This document shows, in pieces, positions 47,977 to 57,244 of a stretch of DNA of 64,000 nt. Under the pieces are notes generated by a model, which ran no database searches, was not told the origin of the DNA, and saw nothing but the letters and a program-made list of their open reading frames with translations. This DNA comes from Pedobacter cryoconitis (GTDB taxonomy: Bacteria; Bacteroidota; Bacteroidia; Sphingobacteriales; Sphingobacteriaceae), in assembly GCF_003259615.1 (NCBI RefSeq), contig NZ_QLLR01000009.1:87052-151051 (forward strand), read 5' to 3'. The position numbers and the translations under genes were made by a program. Within the stretch, counting starts at the first letter, position 1. Every line of letters begins with the position of its first letter.

Positions 47977-48882
47977 TCAAACATTTCTGAAGTAACCAGG
48001 TGTATAAGCTGTTTGCTTCTTAAAGAAATTATTGAAATGCGCTGCCTCTTCAAAACCAAGGCAATAGCCAATTTCCGAAATATTCCAGTCCGTATGTTTC
48101 AATAAAGACTTCGCTTCTGTTAATACACGCTCAGAAATAAGATCTGTGGTTGTTTTACCAGTAGTTGTTTTGATAGACCTGTTTAAGTGATTGACATGTA
48201 CAGCAAGTTTCTCTGCGAAATCTTTTGCCGAACGAAGAGCAAACCTTTGAGAAGGTGTTTCAATAGGAAACTGGCGCTCTAATAACTCGGTAAATACAGC
48301 AGTGATTCTCGACTGCGCATTGGGGTGCTGATATAGATTCTCAGACGGCTGTGATTTTAGTGCATAATGCGTTAACTCAGTGACGTAATTACGTAGTAAA
48401 TCATATTTAAATACATAATCAGAATTAATTTCCTCCAGCATTTTGTCATAAATCCCGGCGACAAACTTTTCCTGTGTATCATCTAAAAAGTAGGCAGGCT
48501 TACCTCCTATACTGAACATCGGCAGCTCATTCAGGCTTCCGCGGATTTTCTCCGTAAAGAAAGACTCCGTGAAGATACAAAAGTAGCCTGTAGCATCTTC
48601 AGAAAGCGCCTGGACCGTATAAGGAACATTAGGATTGAAAAATATTAAGGTGGTGCCTTTGATGACTATACTTTTATCCGCATAATGATACAAAAACTCA
48701 CCACGTACAAGGCTCACTTTATAGAAATCCCTGCGGCTGTAAGTTACAGGAGTAGAATTTGGCTGGTTACAATCTTCAATACGGAAAACATTAAAATGCC
48801 CTACACCATTCTGTAAGGTCTGGGGAACACTATTAAACTTTTGCTGATAAAAGTGTTCTAATGTTTGTGTCTTATCCATCAT
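47977..48882 (-). CDS. AraC-family transcriptional regulator
   Basis: A 301-residue protein: cupin-like N-terminal ligand domain (about 25-170) and a C-terminal double HTH (about 205-300), whose second helix-turn-helix contains WNISEIGYCLGFEEAAHFNN and the closing TPGYFR. Target not evident. Confidence 0.9.
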   Translation of the reverse strand: MMDKTQTLEHFYQQKFNSVPQTLQNGVGHFNVFRIEDCNQPNSTPVTYSRRDFYKVSLVRGEFLYHYADKSIVIKGTTLIFFNPNVPYTVQALSEDATGYFCIFTESFFTEKIRGSLNELPMFSIGGKPAYFLDDTQEKFVAGIYDKMLEEINSDYVFKYDLLRNYVTELTHYALKSQPSENLYQHPNAQSRITAVFTELLERQFPIETPSQRFALRSAKDFAEKLAVHVNHLNRSIKTTTGKTTTDLISERVLTEAKSLLKHTDWNISEIGYCLGFEEAAHFNNFFKKQTAYTPGYFRNV

Positions 48883-49131
48883 ATGAATTTAAGCAATTTT
48901 CTCTGCAAATATAGCATGATCCAGCTTTAGGAGATTGCGCCAATCAAACCGTTAATTGCAAAATTCAAACAAATAAGCAAAAGAGATATTGCATGTAGCC
49001 GGGAACATTTAATTATCAAAAAGCAGGTTTTTAAAGTGCTGATTACATTTTTTATAATTCATAATGAGGTTGTTAAACAATTAACCAAGCCCATTGTTTG
49101 CAGAAATGAACATTATTTGTACTTTTGTCGC

Positions 49132-49218
49132 GGAGAGTTGGCAGAGTGGTCGATTGCGGCAGTCTTGAAAACTGTTGACTTGTCAAAGGGTCCGCGGGTT
49201 CGAATCCCCCACTCTCCG
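49132..49218 (+). tRNA. tRNA-Ser(UGA)
   Basis: 87 nt. Acceptor GGAGAGT/ACTCTCC, D-arm GGCAGAGTGG, anticodon stem-loop CAGTCTTGAAAACTG with anticodon TGA, a long class-II variable arm and T-loop TTCGAAT. Discriminator base G. Its 3' end is followed by a tyrosine recombinase gene, so it probably serves as the integration site of the element to its right. Confidence 0.95.
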
Positions 49219-49463
49219 CAAGTATTTAATCAAAATACACAAAATGGCTTTAAACTTATGTTTAAGGCCATTTTTGTTTTTAAACCATATCAAAATCACA
49301 CAAAATTTCGCAATATCTGGTGTCCTATGAGGTGCCCTATTCTATCGCTCATCAACAGGGCACCAGAATCCTTGTAAGTTATTGATTATTAGGGTGTTCA
49401 ATATCCATACATCTTGATTGAGATAACGCAACGAACTAAATTTATTCACTTAAATCTATTGCG

Positions 49464-50762
49464 ATGAACAAGACATTAGGACTATTATTCTACCTCAAAA
49501 AATCAAAGATCAATTCAAATGGTCTTACCCCTATCTATCTTCGGATTACTATTGACGGTATCCGTACTGATATTTCCTCTAAACGCTTTATTGATGCCAG
49601 CAAATGGAATAACAAGGCGCAGAAAGTAAATGGTACCTGCGAAGAAATACGCAATATCAATTCTGCCTTGAAATCCTTAGAGATCAAAGTTTACAAGTCC
49701 CACATGGAAATGGTAGATAAAGATTTGCCGATCACTTCAGAGAACCTAAAAAAATACATGTATGATGTAGAGATTGTACCCAAGGTGATCGAAAAAACAA
49801 TACTAGAGGTATTCAAAGCCCATAATCTGGAAGTTAAAAGTTTAATCGGTAAAGGTTTTGCGCAAGGAACTTACGACAGATATGAGGTCAGCTATCAGCA
49901 TACCCAGGCTTTCATGTTATGGAAATACAATGTTAAAGACGTGCTTTTGACTCAGGTGAATCATGAGTTTGTAACCTCTTATGATTATTTCCTGCGTAGT
50001 GTACGAGATTGCGGAAACAACACGACAGTCAAATACTTAAAGAATTTCAAAAAAATCATCTTAATCAGCCTTGCAAATGGTTGGCTTGAAAAGAATCCCT
50101 TCCTTTTGTACAAGGCGAAATTGAAGCCAGTAGTAAGGGAATTTCTTAATATGGACGAAATCCAACGAATGGCCGACTATGACTTTAAATTTTCACGTCT
50201 CAATCATGTAAGGGATATTTTCCTATTCAGTTGTTATACAGGTCTGTCTTACGCGGATGTAAGGAAACTTAAAAAAAGTGAAATCATTACCGATGATAAG
50301 GGGATGCAATGGATCAGTACCTATAGAAAGAAAACGGATACCGTTGTCAAAGTTCCGCTATTACCAATTGCTTTAGACCTTATTGATAAATATTCAGATC
50401 ACCCCTCTTGCTGGGAAGGTAAAAGTGTTTTGCCTGTTTCTAGTAACCAGAAGATGAACAGCTATCTTAAAGAGATTGCCACGCTATGTGAAATTTTTAA
50501 AGAGCTTACGTTTCATATTGCCCGACATACTTTTGCAACTACCATTACCTTAGCAAACGGTGTTCCTATTGAATCGGTCAGTAAGATGCTTGGTCATACT
50601 GATATTAAAACCACACAGCACTACGCTAAAATCTTAGACTTAAAGTTGTCACAGGATATGGAATTACTCAAGATAAGGCTTACAGAAATTCCTACAACAG
50701 AACAAATGCTAAAGGTTGTTCAAACCTCAAATACAACCGGGACAGCTAAAAAGGCATCCTAA
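49464..50762 (+). CDS. Tyrosine recombinase / integrase
   Basis: A 432-residue site-specific integrase of the Bacteroidetes type: N-terminal arm-binding domain (LGLLFYLKKSKINSNG...), SAM-like core-binding domain about 110-210 and catalytic domain about 220-410 with FHIARHTFATT (H-x-x-R), GHTDIKTTQHYAKI (nucleophile Tyr). It probably integrates the element at the neighbouring tRNA-Ser. Confidence 0.92.
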   Translation: MNKTLGLLFYLKKSKINSNGLTPIYLRITIDGIRTDISSKRFIDASKWNNKAQKVNGTCEEIRNINSALKSLEIKVYKSHMEMVDKDLPITSENLKKYMYDVEIVPKVIEKTILEVFKAHNLEVKSLIGKGFAQGTYDRYEVSYQHTQAFMLWKYNVKDVLLTQVNHEFVTSYDYFLRSVRDCGNNTTVKYLKNFKKIILISLANGWLEKNPFLLYKAKLKPVVREFLNMDEIQRMADYDFKFSRLNHVRDIFLFSCYTGLSYADVRKLKKSEIITDDKGMQWISTYRKKTDTVVKVPLLPIALDLIDKYSDHPSCWEGKSVLPVSSNQKMNSYLKEIATLCEIFKELTFHIARHTFATTITLANGVPIESVSKMLGHTDIKTTQHYAKILDLKLSQDMELLKIRLTEIPTTEQMLKVVQTSNTTGTAKKAS

Positions 50763-50843
50763 TTTCACATATAATAGGCAATCTTAATCAATAATAGAAT
50801 AAGATTGCTTATATTCAGAATTAATCTTTCTATTCTGTAAAAT

Positions 50844-51623
50844 ATGGCAAACTATTCTTATTTTAAATTTAGAAAACGCTTTGATTTTAATCCCCATCCG
50901 TATGAACTCGGAAACTTTATGGTATTCAATAAAAAAATCGAAAGCAATTTTTTCTTCAATAAGCTTTTTGAAATTCAAGAAAATGAACATATCCCTTTTT
51001 TTATTTTTCACCAGCAATTTTTTTTATTAAAACATCCCGGAGAAGAAAAACAGTTTTTAACGTATGTACTAGAAGTGGTGCAAGACCGTATTAATTATTA
51101 CAAGAGACAGGATGTGTACAAAGACGCAGAAAGGACATTGTTTAACTTGTCTGTACTAAAATCATTTCAAAGCGCCCTCGATGAAATAAATATCTGGAAT
51201 TTAAATAAAAGTTTAGAAGTTCTCCTAGCCAATAAAGAAATTGAAATTGCCTCTTACAAACAAGAAATCGAATTGTTAAAAGAAAAGCTTAAAACAGCTG
51301 CTATATATAATGCTGATACTAAAATTAGGCTTATTGAAGGCAAGTTACCTGTATTAGTGGACTTGATACAACAGATACAGAAATTAACGCTTCCTGACGG
51401 CCGTAAACTTACCAAATCACAATCTCAAAGTGCGTGGTATAAAATGATTGCCAAATATTTTCAAAATGGCGAAAAAGATATTTCATTAGAAACTATCCGT
51501 AATTATTTCCCCGCTAATAAAGAGACTACTTTAATCAAAGGTTCAGAGGTTGCCGAGTCTGATAAACTATTTACCATCAATATAAATCCACTAAACTCTA
51601 CCTCACAGAAATCTGTTCTTTAA
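50844..51623 (+). CDS. Hypothetical mobile-element protein
   Basis: A 259-residue protein next to the integrase. Residues about 115-155 form a coiled coil (NKEIEIASYKQEIELLKEKL), and the C-terminal 70 residues (WYKMIAKYFQNGEKDISLETIRNYF) look like a small helical domain also seen in Bacteroidetes element regulators. No function can be assigned. Confidence 0.6.
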   Translation: MANYSYFKFRKRFDFNPHPYELGNFMVFNKKIESNFFFNKLFEIQENEHIPFFIFHQQFFLLKHPGEEKQFLTYVLEVVQDRINYYKRQDVYKDAERTLFNLSVLKSFQSALDEINIWNLNKSLEVLLANKEIEIASYKQEIELLKEKLKTAAIYNADTKIRLIEGKLPVLVDLIQQIQKLTLPDGRKLTKSQSQSAWYKMIAKYFQNGEKDISLETIRNYFPANKETTLIKGSEVAESDKLFTININPLNSTSQKSVL

Positions 51624-51670
51624 GCCCATTAGCCTTTAACAATTTGTGCTTTTAATTACCCCTATTTAAA

Positions 51671-52069
51671 TTAATTCACTCCAAATTTGCATTCATTTAA
51701 TAAATCATGAGTATAATTAGAACCAAAAATCATACAGGCGATAGCAATTATAAAAATCAAACCAGTAACTACAATAGATAAAGCATTGCTTTTAAGAAGT
51801 TTAGGCTGATTTTTAACAATAGCCTCCCCCTTTTTGGATATTCTATAGTAAAAAATATTGAAGAGTAAAATAAGAACTAACAAAGCAACTGAAATCCATA
51901 TAGGTAATGATATACAATGGCTTTTAATTAAATAAATCTCTAACAATAAGTTCAAGATCATCATCTCTGATACACTTAAAGTAAATATAACCGTTGCATG
52001 AGGTTCGTTATCGGGTATAATTTTAGTGTATATTAAGTAATAATAGTAATAAATGACATTTAACACCAT
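51671..52069 (-). CDS. Membrane protein, candidate immunity protein
   Basis: A 132-residue protein with three to four predicted TM helices (about 2-16, 28-48, 53-72, 95-115). It lies directly downstream of the putative T6SS effector, 33 bp from its stop, on the same strand. Position and topology fit an inner-membrane immunity protein; inferred, not shown. Confidence 0.5.
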   Translation of the reverse strand: MVLNVIYYYYYLIYTKIIPDNEPHATVIFTLSVSEMMILNLLLEIYLIKSHCISLPIWISVALLVLILLFNIFYYRISKKGEAIVKNQPKLLKSNALSIVVTGLIFIIAIACMIFGSNYTHDLLNECKFGVN

Positions 52070-52102
52070 AAAAGTTCTTTTTCTTTAAAAACGGGTCTTG
52101 TT

Positions 52103-52774
52103 TTATTTATTTATTGGGAATTCGTCTCTTTCAACTCCCAAAAAATCCTGAAGGTGCGGGCGGACATTTTCTCTATACCAATCATTACCAGAAATTTGCC
52201 TTCCTATTTCCCATCCAATGCCCCAACCGGCTCCGGGTGTACCTCCGAAAGTAGCGAAAGCATTCGATGTTTGTTCAATTAGAACACCTCTTTTAGATAA
52301 TAATCCTTCCTCCCCTTGTTTTTTAATTTGAAAGTAATTCCATATACCGATACTCCTACCAAGCCATTTGAACCTCATCCCAATAGACTTAGCGTCACTT
52401 CTCAAAAAAGTGTATTGATTTCCATGGAATGCGTGACCGTATGATCTCATATTAATTATAGAAAACCAAGTAGCTTTGTTGAACATTAAAGCCTCACCTT
52501 TACTTATAACGTACCCCCCCACACTTAAATACAAACCAAATTTATCAGGCGGCTCATGTTTAGAAGCTACCTTCTTCTGATACTTCATCCAAGTAGGATC
52601 GTTTGCTAATGTTACTGCAATATACGATGGTACCGGCCTTGCTTTTTCGACAAAACCAAGCCCCTCAACATTAGCACCCGGCCATATACCCATAAGTGCC
52701 ATTCGTCTAAATTCTGCCAAAGAGTATATTTTATAAGGGGCTATGTTTTCTTGCTTTACTTTTTGCTTACCCAT
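52103..52774 (-). CDS. Putative T6SS-associated effector
   Basis: A 223-residue protein without recognised catalytic domain. Its C-terminus, GGTPGAGWGIGWEIGRQI then SGNDWYRENVRPHL, has the Gly-rich amphipathic helix plus WY tail seen in Bacteroidetes secreted toxins. It starts 3 bp after a TssD gene and is followed by a small membrane protein gene, the usual tube-effector-immunity order. Confidence 0.5.
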   Translation of the reverse strand: MGKQKVKQENIAPYKIYSLAEFRRMALMGIWPGANVEGLGFVEKARPVPSYIAVTLANDPTWMKYQKKVASKHEPPDKFGLYLSVGGYVISKGEALMFNKATWFSIINMRSYGHAFHGNQYTFLRSDAKSIGMRFKWLGRSIGIWNYFQIKKQGEEGLLSKRGVLIEQTSNAFATFGGTPGAGWGIGWEIGRQISGNDWYRENVRPHLQDFLGVERDEFPINK

Positions 52775-52777
52775 ATG

Positions 52778-53167
52778 CTAATTTTTCACCCAATTGTTAT
52801 CTAACTCAATATTATTGAACAATATTTTACCAGCGGTAATTGTTATCCAGGTCGTTAAACTTTGTGTTCCTGTTGCACTAACCTGCTGACGATAATTAAT
52901 ACAATAAGCATTTTTAAAATATATCGTATTCATATTTTGGCCACCTTCATCCCTAAAATCTATTTGGCCATCTTTCTGTTCCCAGTTGTTAACCATCCAT
53001 TTATACATAATGGCACTGACTTGTTGGGATAATTCCATTTGAAAAACCCCTCCATATACTTCATGTTGAGGCTGTAATTTATGATCCACCGCTTGTTCCA
53101 CTCCAAATTCAAGCTCCATAAGTTCATATTCTTCCATTCCTACCGATAATACTGCTTTTACATTCAT
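52778..53167 (-). CDS. Type VI secretion tube protein TssD (Hcp-like)
   Basis: 129 residues, all-beta. VFQMELSQQVSAIMYKWM and the early LELEFGVEQ... segment match the TssD family of Bacteroidetes subtype iii T6SS. No other T6SS structural gene is seen in the window, so it would load onto a machine encoded elsewhere. It forms an operon with a second TssD (12 bp upstream) and the putative effector. Confidence 0.75.
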   Translation of the reverse strand: MNVKAVLSVGMEEYELMELEFGVEQAVDHKLQPQHEVYGGVFQMELSQQVSAIMYKWMVNNWEQKDGQIDFRDEGGQNMNTIYFKNAYCINYRQQVSATGTQSLTTWITITAGKILFNNIELDNNWVKN

Positions 53168-53179
53168 AATATTTGGTGT

Positions 53180-53596
53180 TTATTTCCATTCATTTTTGTG
53201 TACAATACCATTAAGTTCAACTTCATCCGCCTGAATTACCAGCGTAGTAGTGATATTATTAGTACTAAATCTTGAATAACTCAAATAAGAGGCAACACAG
53301 CAACCATTTTTGAACGCTATTTTATTAAAAGATATACCCGTAATGTCCAAATATGAAAGAATACCATTCTTTCGTTCACGATGGTTAAATGCCCATTTTG
53401 TTAAAAAGCTATCAGTAAAATGATCTAAATGGAGAATGATAGTTCCTCCTGAAACTAGCCCTAACGCCTTGCCGTCATGTTGTATTCCCTGACTTAAACT
53501 ATATTCACTGTGCATTAGATTATATGAGTTCGTATTTCCGGGACTTGCAGGCTCGTGAACGTTGCTGAGTGTTAAAATTGATTTAAATGATGACAT
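53180..53596 (-). CDS. Type VI secretion tube protein TssD (Hcp-like), second copy
   Basis: 138 residues, same fold and length as the downstream copy: EYSLSQGIQHDGKALG, a tube-type central strand set (TIILHLDHFTDSFLTKWAF) and a C-terminal beta meander. Divergence between the two copies suggests that each is adapted to a different cargo or that they form a heteromeric ring. Confidence 0.8.
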   Translation of the reverse strand: MSSFKSILTLSNVHEPASPGNTNSYNLMHSEYSLSQGIQHDGKALGLVSGGTIILHLDHFTDSFLTKWAFNHRERKNGILSYLDITGISFNKIAFKNGCCVASYLSYSRFSTNNITTTLVIQADEVELNGIVHKNEWK

Positions 53597-53930
53597 AAAA
53601 TTTTGTTTTGTAATTCAATAAATAGATAAATTGAAGATAATGATAATTGGTTTATTTTTTGAGTAAATAATTAAAAGACAAAATCACTATTGAATTATGT
53701 TTAAAGAACCTTTTTTGGCAAAAATAAATACATCCAACTATAATTGAGGACTTTATAAAATCTTAAAACAGCACATTCAGTAAATTAATTATTTAAAACT
53801 TTACCGTATAAGCCTTAACTTATTTACTTGTTGAACATGACCAAAGCAAACCTTTGGTCATTCAACGGGTGTACATCCCCCCCACCTTTGACACAGCAAT
53901 ATTGCCCAGTATTAAAGAAGAAAGGAAAGT
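53597..53930. other. Divergent intergenic region with a strong hairpin
   Basis: 334 AT-rich bp between the TssD operon (minus) and the mobilization genes (plus). The only clear structure is a hairpin at 53831-53865: TTGAA-TGACCAAAG / CTTTGGTCA-TTCAA around CAAAC. It could be an operator or regulatory RNA element for the HTH protein that starts 66 bp downstream. Confidence 0.5.
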
Positions 53931-54197
53931 ATGTCCGTAGAAATCATCACAAAAGAAGACCTTGAAAAGTTCAAAACTGATCTGTTCAAAGAACTCAAAC
54001 AGTTGCTCCCTGCTGAAAGATCAGAGCCTAAAAGATGGCTTAAAAATTCCGATGTCCGAAAATTACTGAATGTCTCATTAGGTACACTCCAAAATCTCCG
54101 TCTCAATGGTACCCTGCCATATACTAAGATCGGGGGAACAACCTTTTATAGAGCGGAGGAAGTTGAAAAAATGTTGGCTAAAGGTTCTAAATCCTAA
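53931..54197 (+). CDS. Small HTH (MerR-like/excisionase-type) DNA-binding protein
   Basis: 88 residues: an N-terminal helix (KEDLEKFKTDLFKELKQL), then a helix-turn-helix-17 domain with LKNSDVRKLLNVSLGTLQNLR and a wing LPYTKIGGTTFYRAEEV. Typical first gene of Bacteroidetes mobilization modules, where it regulates excision or mob genes. Confidence 0.85.
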   Translation: MSVEIITKEDLEKFKTDLFKELKQLLPAERSEPKRWLKNSDVRKLLNVSLGTLQNLRLNGTLPYTKIGGTTFYRAEEVEKMLAKGSKS

Positions 54198-54533
54198 ATG
54201 GCTATGATAGGAGAAACACCGATGAAAGACTTTTTTATCAAAGCGATCAAAGACGGGCGGATCATCACTTCACACATCAGCCTATTCGCCTCCATTTGTC
54301 AATGTTGGCACAACAAGGCATTTCAACATCCCATACCTATCACCCGAAAGGAACTCATGCGCCTGTCGAAAATCGCATCCTTTGCCACCTACCATAAGTG
54401 TATGCGGGAACTCGACAACTTCGGCTATCTCCGATATGAGCCCTCCTACAAACCGACGGGTAGTCTGGTCTACTGGCCGCTCCCGTGGAGCGAACCACCA
54501 GACCAGAAAAAGGAGCCGGGAAACCCGGCGTAG
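54198..54533 (+). CDS. Conserved mobile-element protein (winged-helix-like)
   Basis: 111 residues, start codon abutting the preceding stop. RKELMRLSKIASFATYHKCMR followed by GYLRYEPS looks like a winged helix, as in small replication/mobilization accessory proteins of Bacteroidetes elements. Function unknown. Confidence 0.65.
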   Translation: MAMIGETPMKDFFIKAIKDGRIITSHISLFASICQCWHNKAFQHPIPITRKELMRLSKIASFATYHKCMRELDNFGYLRYEPSYKPTGSLVYWPLPWSEPPDQKKEPGNPA

Positions 54534-54772
54534 CATTTACCCGGATGCTCCTTTCAGGAGCTATCCGGGTAATGGAAACCGCAGGAAGTAAGGCGAGGCT
54601 TTCAGCACGCCAAACTTATGCGGTTTGTAGGAAGCAAGTTTATGTTTTTGTTACACAAAAACTCCCCCAAGCCTGCGGCAAGGGGGAAACTTGCTTCAAG
54701 CTCCCGATGGTCGCATGAAGGTGCAGGGCGCAGAAGCAAGAGCGGGTAAGTCATTTTAATACGTCAGAAACT
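54534..54772 (+). other. Candidate origin of transfer (oriT) with nested hairpins
   Basis: Non-coding, just upstream of mobC, where oriT normally lies. GAAGCAAGTTT (54631-54641) is inverted at 54687-54697, enclosing CCCCC-AA-GCC-TGC-GGC-AA-GGGGG (54664-54686), a fully symmetrical hairpin. A second stem, CCCGGATGCTCC.../...AGCTATCCGGG, lies at about 54540-54569. Its GC content is higher than in surrounding sequence. Confidence 0.5.
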
Positions 54773-55186
54773 ATGGCCAATACATCATTAAACACGGGTT
54801 TTAAAGACCCGGTAAAAAAGACAGATAAGCGCCCAAAACATAGAGGCGGCGCACCGCAAAAAAGGATCAAACGAGCCAACGGCATCCGTGTCCGGCTGAC
54901 CGCTACCGAGCGTTTCATGATTGAATCCAAAGCCCGCGAGGCGGGCATGCGGATCAGCGACTGGATTAGGGCAGCTGCCCTGAAAGCTAAGGTTGTAGGG
55001 AGAATAAGCGAAGAGGACAGGCGTGTCCTGCACCTGCTGGCAGGTATGGCTAACAACCTGAACCAGCTGACCAAGTTGGCGCATACCAGTGGAATTATGA
55101 GTATTGTCATCAAATGCGACAACCTGTTAACAGAGATCGATCAGACCCTTAAATATCTGAACAGCGATGATGGGAAAGATACCTAA
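54773..55186 (+). CDS. mobC: MobC-like relaxosome accessory protein
   Basis: 137 residues. Basic N-terminus (KRPKHRGGAPQKRIKR), ribbon-helix-helix (IRVRLTATERFMIESKAREAG split over strand and helix), and the MobC C-terminal LAGMANNLNQLTKLAH motif. Assists the relaxase at oriT. Overlaps the relaxase gene by 20 bp, implying translational coupling. Confidence 0.88.
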   Translation: MANTSLNTGFKDPVKKTDKRPKHRGGAPQKRIKRANGIRVRLTATERFMIESKAREAGMRISDWIRAAALKAKVVGRISEEDRRVLHLLAGMANNLNQLTKLAHTSGIMSIVIKCDNLLTEIDQTLKYLNSDDGKDT

Positions 55187-56162
55187 ATCCGGTAAGAGCT
55201 TTAAAGGCTGTGTAGAATACTGCATGTTGAAAGAAGGTGCAGTTGTACTAGATGCGGACGGCCTGCGCACTGGTGAGGTAGCACACACCATTGCCGACTT
55301 TGACATGCAGCGGAAAATGCGGCCGGGCTTGGGACAAGCGGTTGGTCACATTGCACTAAACTGGAGTCCAGAGGATGCACCAAAACTTACCGATGAACTA
55401 ATGGTGAACATTGCTAAGGAATACCTGAAAAAGATGAAGATTACCGATACACAGGTGCTAATGGTCAGGCATCACGACACTAATCATCCTCATTTGCATT
55501 TGGTTTACAACCGGGTAGACAATGAGGGCAAAACGATAAGTGATGCTAACCAATGGTGGAACAATGTAAAAGTGAGCAAGGCGCTTACCTTAAAGTACGG
55601 TTTCCATATGGCAAAGGGTAAAGATCGGGTAAACCGTCAGCGGCTTAAAGGAGCAGATAAGGTAAAGTATCAGCTTCACGATCAGATCAAAGCAATACTA
55701 CCGACAGTTAAAAGCATGGACGAGCTGCAAAAGCAACTGGCTAAGCAGGGTATAAGTATGCTGTATAAGTATAAAAGCGGAACACAGCAAGTGCAAGGAA
55801 TCAGTTTTGGTAAAGGTGAATACCAGTTCAAGGGATCGGAGATTGACCGTAGTTTGAGCTATGGAAAAACAAGCAAAACGATAACTGACAGTGTGCAGGA
55901 GCAGCAAGAGCAGCAGCAAAAAGAAAGAAAGGTACAACCTACGAGCCTAGCCGACCAGATTAGGGAAGTTATACAACAGTCCGAGCAGGAACCACATTAT
56001 TTAAAGCAGGAACCACAAACGCAATACTTGCAGCACGAGCCGCAGACCAAATATTTGGACACACTAAATCCCGGAATTGACATATCGGATGACGTTGATG
56101 ATGAGGCTATTTATGGCCGTAACAGGCAACGTAAGGGACAAGCCCGCACCAATACAAGGTAA
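55167..56162 (+). CDS. MobA/VirD2-family relaxase
   Basis: 331 residues. N-terminal relaxase domain with GKSFKGCVEYCML, the three-histidine metal motif HHDTNHPHLH (about 107-116) and NRVDNEGK. The C-terminal third is Gln/Glu-rich low complexity with repeated QEPQTQYL-like units (about 270-300), probably disordered. Nicks oriT to start transfer of the element. Confidence 0.9.
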   Translation: MMGKIPKSGKSFKGCVEYCMLKEGAVVLDADGLRTGEVAHTIADFDMQRKMRPGLGQAVGHIALNWSPEDAPKLTDELMVNIAKEYLKKMKITDTQVLMVRHHDTNHPHLHLVYNRVDNEGKTISDANQWWNNVKVSKALTLKYGFHMAKGKDRVNRQRLKGADKVKYQLHDQIKAILPTVKSMDELQKQLAKQGISMLYKYKSGTQQVQGISFGKGEYQFKGSEIDRSLSYGKTSKTITDSVQEQQEQQQKERKVQPTSLADQIREVIQQSEQEPHYLKQEPQTQYLQHEPQTKYLDTLNPGIDISDDVDDEAIYGRNRQRKGQARTNTR

Positions 56163-56209
56163 GAAAACTAATGATTTTTAAACTCAACACTTAAAGAAAG
56201 AAACTTAAT

Positions 56210-56632
56210 ATGAGCAATCAACAAACACCTGAAAAAACAGTTATAGATGAAGTGGTAGAAAGCCTGATCAAAAAGACGGAACTGCTGGAAAAAGAACTTT
56301 CTGCTATGAAAAAAGAACTTTTGGCAAAGGAAGAGCAAACCCAAGCCTTACTAACCAGTTTTGAAAGCAAATTTAGCAACGTGGTCATTCAAGCACCTGC
56401 ACCGGATTTGTCCGAAGTCAATGCTACACTAAAGAATGGTTTAGCCACTATGAACCAGAATATGGAAAAATGGCCAAAGCCGCTCAAAACGGAATATCGC
56501 TTTTTGTTTTTTCCCGAGCAGCTTAGGAGTGTGGAATATGTTAGGGCTGTATTGACCAGAATAATCTTATTTTTACTGGCTTTGGTTTTTATGATCTTTG
56601 CTTATCTGCTACTGAATGACCATATGAAATGA
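56210..56632 (+). CDS. Coiled-coil protein with C-terminal membrane helix
   Basis: 140 residues: coiled coil about 12-50 (LIKKTELLEKELSAMKKEL), a central linker, and one TM helix at about 113-135 (ILFLLALVFMIFAYLLL). Found downstream of relaxase genes in Bacteroidetes elements; role unknown. It converges on the guide-RNA array. Confidence 0.65.
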   Translation: MSNQQTPEKTVIDEVVESLIKKTELLEKELSAMKKELLAKEEQTQALLTSFESKFSNVVIQAPAPDLSEVNATLKNGLATMNQNMEKWPKPLKTEYRFLFFPEQLRSVEYVRAVLTRIILFLLALVFMIFAYLLLNDHMK

Positions 56633-56835
56633 AATTTGCAAATCACCTGATTTGCTGTGGCAATGAACGGGCAAAACAAAGGGGGCGATAACTTCAAACC
56701 CTTTGTCACTCAAATAACGAGGTTTTACAGTTATGCTGCTTATTCTTAGAATTTGTACCAATCTCACATTTTAACGCTAGTGCCGTTATACCCATATGGC
56801 TCCCATTATTACTAACAGGACAGTAAATCATATAA
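56633..56835. other. Spacer between mob module and guide array
   Basis: No gene. It probably contains the 3' end of the array transcript from the minus strand and the end of the mob transcript. Segments such as TATGGCTCCCATTA faintly resemble guide units and may be decayed copies. No clear terminator. Confidence 0.4.
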
Positions 56836-56983
56836 ACATAAGCAAGCGACCGACCATTGTATAATATTTAGATTACATCGTTTCAATGCAGAGTTAGCAA
56901 CAGCAAACCCCACATGTTGTATAATCTATAAACTATTTAGTGAGTACATTATAATCTCACTCCATGGCTGTACAAGCAGCCTC
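56836..56983 (-). ncRNA. Guide RNA unit 1
   Basis: Scaffold 56935-56983. Followed on the minus strand by TTATAGATTATACAAC and a candidate guide ATGTGGGGTTTGCTGTTG (ends about 56896), then a second ATACAAT and guide GGTCGGTCGCTTGCTTATG (about 56837-56855). Hairpin 2 fully Watson-Crick. Distal end of the array. Confidence 0.7.
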
Positions 56984-57046
56984 AACTATCGTTTTCAACA
57001 GTATAAATGTAAACTGCATTTATACTGAATATTATATTTTGACTCT

Positions 57047-57196
57047 ATCATAAGCGTGCGCCAGCCATTGTATTTTAGTTTAGAATTAACCATTTCAATT
57101 AAAGGCCACTGGCAGCAGACCCCAAATATTGTATATTTTTCAAACTATTTTAGTGAGTATATTATAATCTCACCCTTCGGCTGTACAAGCAACCTC
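57047..57196 (-). ncRNA. Guide RNA unit 2
   Basis: Scaffold 57147-57196, hairpin 2 with a U-G pair (GGTTG/CAGCC). It is joined directly to TTTGAAAAATATACAAT, a clear 3' half of the CRISPR repeat seen in units 8 and 10, so it is a natural scaffold-half-repeat-guide fusion. Guides ATTTGGGGTCTGCTGCC and, after a second ATACAAT, GGCTGGCGCACGCTTATG. Confidence 0.75.
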
Positions 57197-57244
57197 AAAT
57201 ATGATATTAGGCCATAAGAGCCTTAACAAAGTCGCCTCTAAAGT

